A stretch of 64,000 bases of DNA, taken from the NCBI GenBank assembly GCA_963556195.1, contig OY744531.1, positions 54,728,700-54,792,699 of the forward strand, read 5' to 3'. A program made the position numbers and the translations under genes. Position 1 is the first letter of the stretch; every line of letters starts with the position of its first letter. Below, piece by piece: positions 1-11,800 of the stretch. The notes beneath the pieces are model-generated. The model was given only the letters and a program-made list of their open reading frames with translations, was not told the origin of the DNA and ran no database searches. This DNA is from Sepiola atlantica (Eukaryota; Mollusca; Cephalopoda; Sepiida; Sepiolidae).

Positions 1-420
1 TTGAGAATAAAGATAGCTAATTAGTAATTTATTGAGAATGATTGAGAATAAAGATAGCTAATTAGTAATTTATTGAGCATGATTGAGAATAAAGATAGCT
101 AATTAGTAATTTATTGAGCATGATTGAGAATAAAGATAGCTAATTAGTAATTGATTGAGCATGATTGAGAATAAAGATAGCTAATTAGTAATTTATTGAG
201 AATGATTGAGAATTAATATAGCTAATTAGTGATTTATTGAGAATAGTTGAGAATAAAAATAGCTAATTAGTGATTTATTGGGAATAGTTGATAATAAAGA
301 TAGCTATTTAGTAATTGATGGAGCATGATTGAGAATAAAGATAGCTAATTAGTAACTGATTGAGAATGATTGAGTATTAAGATAGCTAATTAGTAATGAT
401 TGAGAATAAAATCATATATT
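1..420. repeat. 41-bp AT-rich satellite array
   Basis: About ten head-to-tail copies of a 41-bp unit whose core reads TTGAGAATAAAGATAGCTAA. Early units start at 1, 42 and 83. Copies in the right half are more diverged (GATTTATTGGGAATAG variants), as expected at an array edge. The array runs off the left end of the window, so its true size is unknown. No relation to the Helitron-borne satellites was seen. Confidence 0.9.
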
Positions 421-1470
421 AGTGTAAGATTAAGGCTAGTCCGTTCTATGTCGCTTTCCGGCATCCTTTATCTTTCTCATGTTATTAAGCGAGTTATAGA
501 TAATTTTCGCTAGGTTGTGTTGCTCAAACAGGAAGGTTATCGACCAGTGGTTATTTGTAATGGTATTATTCTTGCTTTTTTAATTATTATTTTAATTAAC
601 TTGGTTCTTCCTATAATGATCCACCCCGGTATGTCTGTTTTGCATACACATTACCTTGGTGTTTGCGTTAATTTTACATATACAGCAGTGATTTTAATAT
701 TAATTTTCGTTGTTAGAAGCAGCAGCGGCAGCAGATGTTGTTTTTACATATCGGCTCTTGATTTGACAAAATCTCCAATCATCAGTTTCTTTCAGCCAAT
801 TGGAGAAGTGAGGATATTCAATGCATTTAAATATCTATTTCTTTAACGATAAAGTAAGTACTGGAACAAGTTGCCGGAGCATACTCCGTTAACCTAAGCT
901 GGAACACCTAAAACTTTGAATAAAGGTCTTTTGAAGTTTCGTCAGAATCTCGACTTAGAACATTTTTCTTTTTATTGAACTTAAAAAGAACTTGTTTAAA
1001 TAACTCGATTTTCTGCCAATGTTTTCATATCACTGATCGTACAAAACGAATTATTTGCATAGTTCGACACGTCTCGCCTTCATTGTTCCGGATGTTTAAA
1101 ATAGAGACATTATGAGTCGTCGTCGTAGCCTCGGCCGCTGTTGGTGTCCGTTATCACTGGGCCAGTGTTCGAATCATCTCGTTTTCGCGATGAATGACGC
1201 AAAACACACGCGTTCTTTTATAGAGCCGTTCACCCCAACATTCATTACAATTAGTAATACAGAAATTATATTTTCTGATTGGGAAACAATAATGTTTTAG
1301 GTTTCTTTAAATATGACAATTAAACTCTCCTCTTTATTTTGAAAAACTACGCTCGACCAATAAGAAAAAAAGACAGATAAAATAAATTTCAATTGGTCAA
1401 CCTGTTATCTTTATTTATTAAAACTAATAAAATTATGCGACTGGAGGCCAAATATTTTTGCTAGTATATA
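421..1470. other. Intervening AT-rich DNA, no gene recognised
   Basis: I see no conserved coding sequence, RNA gene or element end here. The open frames present are short, start at GTG or lack family features, and look like chance. A lone pol III B-box-like nonamer (GTTCGAATC) at 1167-1175 has no convincing partner A box. Confidence 0.5.
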
Positions 1471-1830
1471 ACTACCTCCTCCCCTGCCTTGAAAAGGAGA
1501 AAATAACCCCCGGAAGGATAGTATAATGACAACAGAATAGATACTACACTATCCCCACAAAAAAGAGGAGGTAATGCATCGGGAGATAGTATCATGACGA
1601 ACAAACATATACTACACTTCCCACAAAGGAGCAGGGAATGTTTGGGAGAATGGTCTTATGATATCAGAACAGATACTACACTACCTCAAAGAAGGAGGTA
1701 ATTCCAGGGAGGATAGTCTCATGATAACAGAACGGTTACTACACTACCCCAAGAGGGAGAGGTAATGCCTGAGAGGATAGTCTCATGGAAACAGAACAGA
1801 TAATACATTCCCCTTCTGAATGGAGCATTG
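1471..1830 (-). repeat. U2-like minisatellite, about five 64-78-bp units, inverted orientation
   Basis: Degenerate tandem units each carry GAGGAGGTAATGC, GGATAGTCTCATGATAACA and, at the unit end, a version of CAGAACAGATACTACACT. The last motif is the reverse complement of the U2 snRNA segment AGTGTAGTATCTGTTC, which contains the branch-site-recognition GTAGTA. The same unit occurs in the opposite orientation five times at 22125-22503 and singly near 2535, 3358, 16550 and 17128. Shared identity of the units is directly visible. Descent from U2 is inference from the 10-16-nt match plus a weaker CTC-CC-TTTT resemblance upstream of it. Confidence 0.6.
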
Positions 1831-1909
1831 ACAGATTGTACAAAATAGTACATAAATAGAAGTAATAGTAGAGTTTCGGCTTCAGAAAAAATCAGACACA
1901 AAATCTCCA
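1831..1909. other. Flank left of Helitron 1
   Basis: Short stretch without a recognisable feature. It ends in A at 1909 immediately before TC at 1910, matching the A|T host dinucleotide at which Helitrons insert. Confidence 0.4.
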
Positions 1910-1931
1910 TCTCCTATATAAAGGGCACTTG

Positions 1932-1985
1932 TCTGTATGTTTGTCTGTTTGTTTGTTTGTTTGTTTGTTTGTTTGTTTGTATGTC
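1932..1985 (+). repeat. TGTC/TTTG microsatellite of H1
   Basis: A run of GTTT/GTCT tetranucleotides flanked by TTGTCTGTATG and TATGTCCAGATACTCC. The equivalent position in H2, H3 and H4 holds TGTC-rich runs, so this one has drifted from TGTC to TTTG. Confidence 0.9.
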
Positions 1986-2246
1986 CAGATACTCCTCCGA
2001 CAGGACCCAACAAACAGTCACACGGTTGACATCATTATAACCGGCCAGCCCCGGGACGTATAATATCTCAGAACCGGAAAAAAAATGGACTCTTCGAGGG
2101 TCGACTGAGCACTTTTCTCCAATGGGGGGGTGCCTTTTTCCTCGATTTTCAACGTTGTTTAGTACTAATTTGAGAAAAAAACAAAGAATTTGAGAAATAA
2201 TGCACCGTCATGATTTTAACAGGAAATGACGTCAGAGAAAATCCCT
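1986..2246 (+). other. H1 5' domain (type 1)
   Basis: Unique sequence beginning GTCCAGATACTCCTCCGACA, nearly the same as 16182-16455 in H3 and different from the corresponding part of H2. It ends with ACAGGAAATGACGTCAGAG, containing the palindrome TGACGTCA (a CRE/ATF-type site), which recurs next to the 54-bp units elsewhere. No coding potential was seen. Confidence 0.65.
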
Positions 2247-2520
2247 AACGGCTCTTTTTTGAACATGAGTTTATAGTGAAGCAAGTGTTGCTTAATCACA
2301 AACGGCACTTTTTTTGAACACGAGTCCATAGTCAAGCATGGGTTGCTTACTTACTAACGGCACTTTTTTGAACATGAGTCCATAGTGATGCAAGGGTTGC
2401 TTAACTACTAACGGCACTTTTTGATACATGCGTTTATAGTGACGCAAGTGTTGTTTAATCAATAACGGCACTTTTTTTAACATGAGTTCATAGTGAAGCA
2501 AGGGTTGCTTAATCCTAACC
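2247..2520 (+). repeat. 54-bp satellite, five units
   Basis: Units start at 2247, 2301, 2356, 2410 and 2464 with AACGGCACTTTTTTGAACA and contain TGAAGCAAGGGTTGCTTAAT. The GCAA-GGG-TTGC core is a short inverted repeat. Related blocks are at 3080-3350 and 16837-17115, with a single degenerate unit in H4 around 21935-21985. Confidence 0.9.
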
Positions 2521-2534
2521 ACATTTTTTCTGTT

Positions 2535-2605
2535 GACATGATAACATCCTCCTAGGTATTACCTCCTCCTTTTTGAGAGGTGTGAAGTTAGTGTAGTATC
2601 AGTAC
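2535..2605 (+). repeat. Single ~76-bp U2-like unit
   Basis: Reads TATTACCTCCTCCTTTTTGA followed by AGTTAGTGTAGTATCAG, containing GTGTAGTATC as in U2 snRNA. It is homologous to the tandem units at 22125-22503, in the same orientation. Confidence 0.65.
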
Positions 2606-2714
2606 AATTAAAGTAATAAATAATTATGCTCCCCCACTGTTTTCACTAATATTTGTATGCTCCCCCATTGTTTTCACTAATATTTCTATACATATTGTAT
2701 ACATATTGAAAACT
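2606..2714 (+). repeat. Two truncated 80-bp units
   Basis: Contains TTATGCTCCCCCACTG and a second TATGCTCCCCCATTG with the TTTTCACTAATATTTGTATA core of the 80-bp satellite. Both are shortened relative to the main arrays. Confidence 0.75.
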
Positions 2715-3040
2715 TGGGGTGGGTGTGGGGGGTGTCGGCATTCGCCGGTGTGAGCGCCTCAGGAAAAATTTGGGGAAAAGGGGGGGGTATCGGCATTCGG
2801 CGGTGGGGCGCCTCAGGCCAAATCTGGGGAGGGTGAGTGTCGGCATTCGGCGGTGGGGCGCCTCAGGCGAAATTCGGGGAGGAGTGTCGGCATTCGCCAG
2901 TATGAGCGCCTCAGACCGAATTTGGGGGAGTGTCGGCATTCGCCGGTGTGAGCGACTCAGGCCGAATTTGGTGGAGTGTCGGCATTCGCCGGTGGTGCGC
3001 CTCAGGCCAAATTTGGAGATGGGGGATTGTCGGCATAATG
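2715..3040 (+). repeat. 46-bp GC-rich satellite, six units
   Basis: Units of about 46-52 bp built on GTCGGCATTCGGCGGTGGG and GCGCCTCAGGCCAAAT followed by a G-rich stretch. Units differ mainly in the length of the G run and in GGTGTGAGCG versus GGTGGGGCG. The same satellite forms a larger array at 22508-23115, with isolated units near 16650 and 23448. Confidence 0.9.
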
Positions 3041-3357
3041 CAAAGTCACGATTTTAGCAGGAAATGACGTCAGAGGAAATCCCTAACGGCACTTTTTTGA
3101 ACATGAGTTTATAGTGAAGCACGGGTTGCCTTATCCCAACGAAACATAAGTTTTTATTGAAGCAACTGTTGCTTAATCCCTAACGGCATTTTTTTTTAAC
3201 ATGAGTCCATAGTGAAGCAAGGGTTGCTTAATTACTAACGGCACTTTTTTGAACATGAATCCACAGTGAAGCCAGGGTTGCTTAATCAATAACGGCACTT
3301 TTTTGAACACGAGTTTGTAGTGAAGCCAGGGTTGCTTAATCCTAACTGCATTTCTTC
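3041..3357 (+). repeat. Second 54-bp satellite block in H1
   Basis: After ACAGGAAATGACGTCAGAGG, about five units of AACGGCAC(T)n-GAACATGAGT type follow. The second unit is degenerate (CAACGAAACATAAG). This is an internal repetition of the block at 2219-2520, so H1 carries the 5' satellite module twice. Confidence 0.85.
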
Positions 3358-3435
3358 TGTTGACATGATACCATCCTCCCAGGTATAACCTCCTTCTTTT
3401 TGAGAAGTGTGAAGTTAGTGTAGTATCAGTAAAAT
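3358..3435 (+). repeat. Single ~76-bp U2-like unit, second in H1
   Basis: Near copy of 2535-2605, again carrying GTTAGTGTAGTATCAGTA, again placed between the 54-bp block and the 80-bp satellite. Confidence 0.65.
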
Positions 3436-4057
3436 TAAAGTAATAAATAATTATGCTCCACCATTGTTTTCACTAATATTTGTATACATATTAAATAACG
3501 TCTCAATAAGTAAAGTAAGAAGAAAAATAATTATGCTCCACCACTGTTTTCACTAATATTTGTATACATATTAAATAACGTCTCAATAAGTAAAGTAAGA
3601 AGAAAAATAATTATGCTCCACCATTGTTTTCACTAATATTTGTATACATATGATATAACGTCTAAATAAGTAAAGTAAGAAGAAAAATAATTATGCTCCA
3701 CCACTGTTTTCACTAAAATGTGTATACATATTAAATAACGTCTCAATATGTAAAGTAAGAAGAAATATAATTATGCTCCGCCATTGTTTTCACTAATATT
3801 TGAATACATGTTAAATAACGTCTCAATAAGTAAAGTAAAAAGAGAAATAATTATGCTCCGCCACTGTTTTCACTAATATTTGTATACATATTAAATCACG
3901 TCTCAATAAGTAAAGAAAGAAAAATAATTATGCTCCACCATTGTTTTCACTAATATTTTTATACATGTTAAATAACGTCTCAATAAGTAAAGTAAAAAGA
4001 GAAATAATTATGCTCCGCCATTGTTTTCACTAATATTTGTATACATGTTAAATAACA
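3436..4057 (+). repeat. 80-bp satellite array in H1, about eight units
   Basis: Units begin TTATGCTCCACCATTG, continue TTTTCACTAATATTTGTATA and end AACGTCTCAATAAGTAAAG. Only the GTCTC variant is found here, unlike the core of the H2 array. Confidence 0.92.
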
Positions 4058-6940
4058 TTTTTTTGTTTTGAACTCAAAATATTTCTTAGGGTTGGGGGAG
4101 AGTTAAAAATTAGGGGGCTGGAGAGATTGAGGGCTCGGGGAAAATTTTAGGGGTCAGGACGAACTTTTTAGGGGTCAGGCCAAATTTTTTTGTTTTTTTT
4201 TGTTTTGAAGTCAACATATTTCTCATGGTTGGAGGAGAGTGAAAATTTAGGGGGCTGGAGAGATTTAGGGTTCGGGGAAAATTTTAGGGGTCAGGACGAA
4301 CTTTTTAGGGGTCAGGCCAAATTTTTTTTTTTTTGTTTTTTTTTGTTTTGAAGTCAAAATATTTCTCAGGGTTGGGGGAGAGTGAAAAATTAGGGGGCTG
4401 GAGAGATTTAATGGTCGGGGAAAATTTTAGGGGTCAGGACGAACTTTTTAGGGGTCAGGCCAAATTTTTTTGTTTTTCTTTGTTTTGAAGTCAAAATATT
4501 TCTCATGGTTGGAGGAGAGTGAAAATTTAGGGGGCTGGAGAGATTTAGGGGTCGGGGAAAATTTTAGGGGTCAGGACGAACTTTTTAGGGGTCAGGCCCA
4601 ATTTTTTTGTTTTTTTTGGTTTTGAACTCAAAATATTTCTCATGGTTGGGGGAGAGTGAAAAATTAGGGGGCTGGAGAGATTTAGGGGTCGGGGAAGATT
4701 TTAGGGGTCAGGACGCACTTTTTAGGGGTCAGGCCAAATTTTTTTGTTTTTTTTGGTTTTGAACTCAAAATATTTCTAAGGGTTGGGGGAGAGTGAAAAA
4801 TTAGGGGGCTGGAGAGATTTAGGGGTCGGGGAAAATTTTAGGGGGCAAGACGAACTTTTTAGGGGTCAGGCCAAATTTTTGGTTTTTTTTTGTTTTGAAG
4901 TCAAAATATTTCTCAGGGTTGGGGGAGAGTGAAAAATTAGGGGGCTGGAGAGATTTAGGGGTCGGGGAAAATTTTAGGGGTCAGGACGAACTTTTTAGGG
5001 GTCAGGCCAAATTTTTTTGTTTTTCTTTGTTTTGAAGTCAACATATTTCTCATGGTTGGAGGAGAGTGAAAATTTAGGGGGCTGGAGAGATTTAGGGGTC
5101 GGGGAAAATTTTAGGGGTCAGGACGAACTTTTTAGGGGTCAGGTCAAATTTTTTTGTTTTTTTTGGTTTTGAACTCAAAATATTTCTCATGGTTGGGGGA
5201 GAGTGAAAAATTAGGGGGATGGAGAGATTTAGGGGTCGGGGAAAATTTTAGGGGTCAGGACGCACTTTTTAGGGGTCAGGCCAAATTTTTTTGTTTTTTT
5301 TGGTTTTGAACTCAAAATATTTCTCAGGGTTGGGGGAGAGTGAAAAATTAGGGGGCTGGAGAGATTTAGGAGTCGGGGAAAATTTTAGGGGTCAGGGCGA
5401 ACTTTTTAGGGGTCAGGCCAAATTTTTTTGTTTTTTTTTGTTTTGAAGTCAAAATATTTCTCATGGTTGGGGGAGAGTGAAAAATTAGGGGGCTAGAGAG
5501 ATTTAGGGGTAAGGGAAAATTTTAGGGGTCAGGACGAACTTTTTAGGGGGCAGGCCAAATTTTTTTGTTTTTTTTGGTTTTGAACTCAAAATATTTCTCA
5601 TGGTTGGGGGAGAGTGAAAAATTAGGGGGCTGGAGAGATTTAGGGGCCGGGGAAAATTTTAGGGGTCAGGACGCACTTTTTAGGGGTCAGGCCAAATTTT
5701 TTTTTTTTTTTTTTTTTTTTTGTTTTGAAGTCAAAATATTTCTCAGGGTTGGGGGAGAGTGAAAAATTAGGGGGCTGGAGAGATTTAATGGTCGGGGAAA
5801 ATTTTAGGGGTCAGGACGAACTTTTTAGGGGTCAGGCCAAATTTTTTTGTTTTTCTTTGTTTTGAAGTCAAAATATTTCTCATGGTTGGAGGAGAGTGAA
5901 AATTTAGGGGGCTGGAGAGATTTAGGGGTCGGGGAAAATTTTAGGGGTCAGGACGAACTTTTTAGGGGTCAGGCCAAATTTTTTTGTTTTTTTTGGTTTT
6001 GAACTCAAAATATTTCTCATGGTTGGGGGAGAGTGAAAAATTAGGTGGCTGGAGAGATTTAGGGGTCGGGGAAGATTTTAGGGGTCAGGACGCACTTTTT
6101 AGGGGTCAGGCCAAATTTTTTTGTTTTTTTTGGTTTTGAACTCAAAATATTTCTCATGGTTGGGGGAGAGTGAAAAATTAGGGGGCTGGAGAGATTTAGG
6201 GGTCGGGGAAAATTTTAGGGGGCAAGACGAACTTTTTAGGGGTCAGGCCAAATTTTTTGTTTTTTTTTGTTTTGAAGTCAAAATATTTCTCAGGGTTGGG
6301 GGAGAGTGAAAAATTAGGGGGCTGGAGAGATTTAGGGGTCGGGGAAAATTTTAGGGGTCAGGACGAACTTTTTAGGGGTCAGGCCAAATTTTTTTGTTTT
6401 TTTTTGTTTTGAAGTCAAAATATATCTCATGGTTGGGGGAGAGTGAAAAATTAGGGTGCTGGAGAGATTTAGGGGTCGGGGAAAATTTTAGGGGTCAGGA
6501 CGAACGTTTTAGGGGTCAGGCCAAATTTCTTTCTTTTTTTTGGTTTTGAACTGAAAATATTTCTCAGGGTTATGGGAGAGTGAAACATTAGAGGGCTGGA
6601 GAGATTTAGGGGTCGGGGAAAATTTTAGGGGTGATGGCGAACTTTTTAGGGGTCAGGCCAAATTTTTTTCTTTTTTTTGGTTTTGAACTGAAAATATTTC
6701 TCATGGTTAGGGGAGAGTGAAAAATTAGGGGGCTGGAGAGATTTAGTGGTCGGGGAAGATTTTAGGGGTCAGGACGAACTTTTTAGGGGTCAGGCCAAAT
6801 TTTTTTTGTTTTTTTTTGTTTTTAAGTCAAAATATTTCTCATGGTTGGGGGAGAGTGAAAAATTAGGGGCTGGAGAGATTTAGGAGTCTGGGAAAATTTT
6901 AGGGGTCAGGCTAAATTTTTTAGGGTCCGCCCAAATTTAG
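4058..6940 (+). repeat. ~137-bp satellite array in H1, about 21 units
   Basis: Each unit has a T-rich stretch, TTTTGAACTCAAAATATTTC, TCATGGTTGGGGGAGAGTG, GGGGGCTGGAGAGATTTAG, GGAAAATTTTAGGGGTCAGG and ACGAACTTTTTAGGGGTCAG. Two subtypes alternate irregularly (GAACTCAAAA and GAAGTCAAAA), and poly-T length varies between units. Its period near a multiple of three yields repeated short open frames on both strands that I regard as accidental. Confidence 0.93.
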
Positions 6941-8220
6941 GGGCCGCGATATGTACGTATTTAGCTTCCACACTGGGGCGGCGATAGGTACTTATTTAGC
7001 ATTCAGCGGTGGTGATAGGTACTTATATAGCATGTGCACATGGGCGGTAATAAGTACATATATAGTATGCGCACCGGGGCAGTGATAAGTATGTATTTAG
7101 CATGCGCACTGAGGCAGCGATCGGTTCATATATAGCACGCACCCCGTGGCGGCGATAGGTACATATATAGCACGCGCACAGGGGCGGCGAAAGGTACATA
7201 TTTAAAATTCACACCGGGGCGGCGAAAGGTACATATTTAAAATTCACACCTGGACGGCGATAGGTACGTATTTAGCATTCACACCGGGGCGGCGATAGGT
7301 ATGTATTTAGCATTCACATTGATGCACCGATAGGTATGTATTTAGCATTCGCACCGGGGTGGCGATATGTACGTATTTAGCTTCCGCACCGGGGCGGCGA
7401 TAGGTACGTATTTTGAATTCACACCGGGGCGGCGATAGGTACGTATTTAGAATCTACACCGGGGCGGCGATAGGTATGTATTTAGCATTCGCACCGGGGC
7501 GGCGATATGTACGTATTTAGCTTCCACACCAGGGCGGCGATAGGTACGTATTCAGAATTCCGGGGTGGTGATAGCTACGTATATAGCATGTACACATGGG
7601 CAGCAATACGTACGTACATAGCATGCGCTCTGCGGCGGTGATCAGTACATATATAGCACGTGCACCGGGGCGGCGAAAGGTATGTATTTCGCATTCGCAC
7701 CGTGGTGGTGATAGGTACGTATTTAGCATTCGCACCGGGGCGGCTAAATGTACGTATTTAGCATTCGCACCAGGGAGGCTATAGGTACGTATTTAGCATT
7801 CGCACTGGGCCGGCGATAGGTACGTATTTAGCATTCACACCAAAGCGGCAATATGTACATATTAATTATTCACACTAGGGCAGCGATAGGTACTTATGTA
7901 GCATGCACACTGGGGCGCAATTGGTATGTCTTTAGTATTCGCACTAGGGCAGCGATAGGTACTTATGTAGCATGCACACTCGGGCGCAATAGGTATGTAT
8001 TTAGCATTCACACCGGGGCAACAATAGGTACTATTTAGCATTCTCAACGTGGCGGCGATAGGTACTTAAATAGTAACTGCACCGGGGCGGCGATAGGTAC
8101 GTATATAGTATGTGCACTAGGGCGGCGATAGGTACATATATAGTATGCGCACCGGGGTGATGATAGATACATATATAGTATGAACACCGGGGTGGAGATA
8201 AGTACCTATATAGAAGGCGC
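6941..8220 (+). repeat. 36-bp satellite array in H1, about 35 units
   Basis: Unit GGCGGCGATAGGTACGTATT + TAGCATTCACACCGGG. Internal variants (TATATAGCACGCGCAC, TTTAAAATTCACAC, a shortened CAGAATTCCGGGGTGG unit near 7552) appear in the same order in H2 and H3. There are no spacers, so it is a plain satellite and not CRISPR-like. Confidence 0.93.
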
Positions 8221-8489
8221 AGATAGAGGTGTTACTTTTTATAGAAATATGTCATACTATTACCCTGGGCAATAGGAGAAATGGTGGGGAAGAAACAGCT
8301 TTTGCAAAAGGCAAAATTAGAAAGTAGCGGCGAAATGGGGCGACCAGGGAAGAGAAAGGTAGCAGATAAAGAGACGGCTATAGAGAGAGGGGGCGGACAT
8401 AGAAGTTTGAATATAAAGATGTTACACACACGATCTTTCTTCAAATATATGTTTTTATGACCCCGAGCAACGCCGGGTAGCCCCGCTAG
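8221..8489 (+). other. Conserved 3' tail of H1
   Basis: Unique ~270-bp sequence starting AGATAGAGGTGTTACTTT and ending in the GC-rich hairpin region CCCGAGCAACGCCGGG and CTAG. It is almost identical in H2 (15853-16121) and H3 (21243-21511), apart from single-base changes such as TTTTGCAAAAGG versus TTTTGAAAAAGG. The conservation fits the terminal recognition region of a Helitron. A small reverse-strand frame here is shared only because the DNA is shared. Confidence 0.75.
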
Positions 8490-8517
8490 TCTCCTCTATA
8501 ATGGGCAGTTGTCTGTA

Positions 8518-8552
<35 letters not shown>

Positions 8553-8890
8553 ATGTCCAGCAACTCCTCAAAAACTACTCGGCAAACTTTCACAAATTTG
8601 ATATATTTAGGACCGGACAACACCTGGGATCATAATATCTCAAAATTACAACAAAAAAAAAATTTACTGAGGGTCAACGGAGCCAGTTTTCGGCAGCGGG
8701 TCTGTTTTTTTCACGCTTTTTCAATGTTATTTACTACTAATTTGGAAATCAGCCAATGTAATTATGTAATAATAATTTTTTTTTCAACCAACTTATTCTT
8801 GTGCACGTGACGTCACAGTAATAGGTATATGACGTCATCGTTATAGGTTTTCCATTTATTTTTTTTCTCTTCAAAATTTATTTTACTTCA
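8490..8890 (+). other. H2 5' domain (type 2) with TGTC microsatellite
   Basis: A TGTC run at about 8513-8552 is followed by GTCCAGCAACTCCTCAAAAA, a sequence style common at the 5' ends of animal microsatellite Helitrons, and later CACGTGACGTCACAG and ATGACGTCATCG. It resembles the start of H4 (CAGATACTCCTCAAAAACTA) much more than those of H1 or H3. Confidence 0.65.
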
Positions 8891-11800
8891 ATAACGTCTC
8901 AATAAGTAAAATTAAAGGAACAAATAATTATGCGCCGCCATTGTTTTCACTAATATTTGTATACATATTACATAACGTCTCAAGAAGTAAAGTAAGAAGA
9001 GAAATTATTATGCTCCCCCATTAGTTTCACTTATATTTGTATACATATTAAATAACGTCTCAATAAAAATAGTAAGAAGAGAAATAATTATGCTCCGCCA
9101 TTGTTTTCACTAATATTTGTATACATATTAAATAACGTCTCAATAAGTAATGTAAGAAGAGAAATAATTATGCTCCGCCATTGTTTTCACTAATACTTGT
9201 ATACATGTTAAATAACATATCAATAAGTTAAGTAAGAAGAGAAATGATTATGCTCCGCCATTGTTTTCACAAATATTTGTATACATGTTAAATAACGTCT
9301 CAGTAAGTAAAGTAAGCAGAGAAATGATTATGCTCCACCATTGTTTTCACTGATATCTGTATACATATTAAATAACATCTCAATAAGAATAGTAAGAAGA
9401 GAAATAATTTTGCTCCGCCATTGTTTTCACTATTTGTATACATATTGAATAACGACTCAATAAGTAAAGTAAGAAGAGAAATAATTATGCTCCGCCACTG
9501 TTTTCACTAATATTTGTATACATGTAAAATAACGTCTCAATAAGAATAGTAAGAAGAGAAATAATTATGCTCCACCATTGTTTTCACTAATATCTGTATA
9601 CATATTAAATAACGTCTCAGTAAGTAAAGTAAAAAAAGAGATAATAATGCTCCACAACTGTTTTCACTAATATTTGTATACATATTAAATAACGTCTCAA
9701 TAAGTACAGTAAGAAAATAAATAATTATGCTCCACCATTGTTTTCACTAATATATGTATACATGTTAAATAACGTCTCAATAAGTAAAGTAAGAAAAACG
9801 ATAATTATGCTCCACCACTGTTTTCACTAATATTTGTATAAATGTTAAATAACGTCTCAATAAGTAAAGTAAGAAAAGAGATAATTATGCTCCGCCATTG
9901 TTTTCACTAATATTTGTATACATGTTAAATAACGTGTCAATAAGTAAAGTAAGAAGAGAAAAATTATGCTCCGCCATTGTTTTCACTAATATTTGTATAC
10001 ATGTTAAATAACGTGTCAATAAGTAAAGTAAGAGAAAAATTATGCTCCGCCATTGTTTTCACTAATATTTGTATACATGTTAAATAACGTGTCAATAAGT
10101 AAGTAAGAACAGAAAAATTATGCTCCGCCATTGTTTTCACTAATATTTGTATACATGTTAAATAACGTGTCAATAAGTAAAGAAAGAGAAATAATTATGC
10201 TCCACCATTGTTTTCACTTATATTTGTATACATGTTAAATAACGTGTCAATAAGTAAAGTAAGAAGAGAAATAATTATGCTCCACCACTGTTTTCACTAA
10301 TATTTGTATACATGTTAAATAACGTGTCAATAAGTAAAGTAAGAAAGGAAAAATTATGCTCCACCACTGTTTTCACTAATATTTGTATACATGTTAAATA
10401 ACGTGTTAATAAGTAAAGTAAGAAGAGAAAAATTATGCTCCACCACTGTTTTCACTAATATTTGTATACATGTTAAATAACGTGTCAATAAGTAAAGTAA
10501 GAAGAGAAATAATTATGCTCCACCACTGTTTTCACTAATATTTGTATACATGTTAAATAACGTGTCAATAAGTAAAGTAAGAATAAAAATAATTATGCTC
10601 CACCATTGTTTTCACTTATATTTGTATACATGTTTAATAACGTGTCAATAAGTAAAGTAAGAAGAGAAATAATTATGCTCCACCATTGTTTTCACTTATA
10701 TTTGTATACATGTTAAATAACGTGTCAATAAGTAAAGTAAGAAGAGAAATAATTATGCTCCACCACTGTTTTCACTAATATTTGTATACATGTTAAATAA
10801 CGTGTCAATAAGTAAAGTAAGAAGAGAAATGATTATGCTCCACCACTGTTTTCACTAATATTTGTATACATGTTAAATAACGTGTCAATAAGTAAAGTAA
10901 GAAGAGAAATAATTATGCTCCGCCATTGTTTTCACTAATATTTGTATACATGTTAAATAACGTGTCAATAAGTAAAGTAAGAAGAGAAATAATTATGCTC
11001 CACCATTGTTTTCACTTATATTTGTATACATGTTAAATAACGTGTCAATAAGTAAAGTAAGAAGAGAAATAATTATGCTCCACCATTGTTTTCACTTATA
11101 TTTGTATACATGTTAAATAACGTGTCAATAAGTAAAGTAAGAAGAGAAATAATTATGCTCCACCACTGTTTTTGACTAATATTTGTATACATGTTAAATA
11201 ACGTGTCAATAAGTAAAGTAAGCAGAGAAATAATTATGCTCCACCACTGTTTTCACTAGTATTTGTATACATGTTAAATAACGTGTCAATAAGTAAAGTA
11301 AGAAGAGAAATAATTATGCTCCACCACTGTTTTCACTAATATTTGCATACATGTTAAATAACGTGTCAATAAGTAAAGTAACAAGAGAAAAATTATGCTC
11401 CACCACTGTTTTCACTAATATTTGTATACATGTTTAATAACGTGTCAATAAGTAAAGTAAGAAGAAAAATAATTATGCTCCACCATTGTTTTCACTTATA
11501 TTTGTATACATGTTAAATAACGTGTCAATAAGTAAAGTAAGAAGAGAAATAATTATGCTCCACCACTGGTTTCACTAATATTTGTATACATGTTAAATAA
11601 CGTGTCAATAAGTAAAGTAAGAAGAGCAAAATTATGCCCCGCCATTGTTTTCACTAATATTTGTATACATGTTAAATAACGTGTCAATAAGTAAATTAAG
11701 CAGAGAAATAATTATGCTCCACCACTGTTTTCACTAATATTTGTATACATGTTAAATAACGTGTCAATAAGTAAAGTAAGAATAAAAATAATTATGCTCC

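Larger units (their letters stand above)
1910..8489 (+). mobile_element. Non-autonomous Helitron-like element H1 carrying satellite arrays
   Basis: The left end is TCTCCTATATAAAGGGC followed by a TGTC/TTTG microsatellite. The right end is CCCCGAGCAACGCCGGGTAG + CCCCGCTAG, with T following. TC at the 5' end, a short GC-rich hairpin near the 3' end and a CTRR terminus flanked by A and T are Helitron hallmarks, and the microsatellite-bearing form resembles the MINE/DINE class. No Rep/helicase frame is present, so mobilisation would need an autonomous partner. The 6.6-kb interior is almost all tandem arrays (54, 46, 80, 137 and 36 bp), listed separately. H2 follows with no intervening base. The 5' domain is of the same type as that of H3. 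Confidence 0.75.

Noticed and set aside
517..846. 109-codon hydrophobic open frame
   Set aside because: Starts at GTG, no ATG-led version of similar length, AT-rich sequence gives hydrophobic residues by composition, and no family resemblance.
1112..1300. 62-codon frame with a nearby B-box-like GTTCGAATC (1167-1175)
   Set aside because: Too short without family match; no A box at tRNA/SINE spacing and no cloverleaf.
6941..8220. 36-bp repeats as a CRISPR array or a repeat protein
   Set aside because: Units are contiguous with no spacers, in an animal mobile element; the open frames follow only from 36 being a multiple of three.
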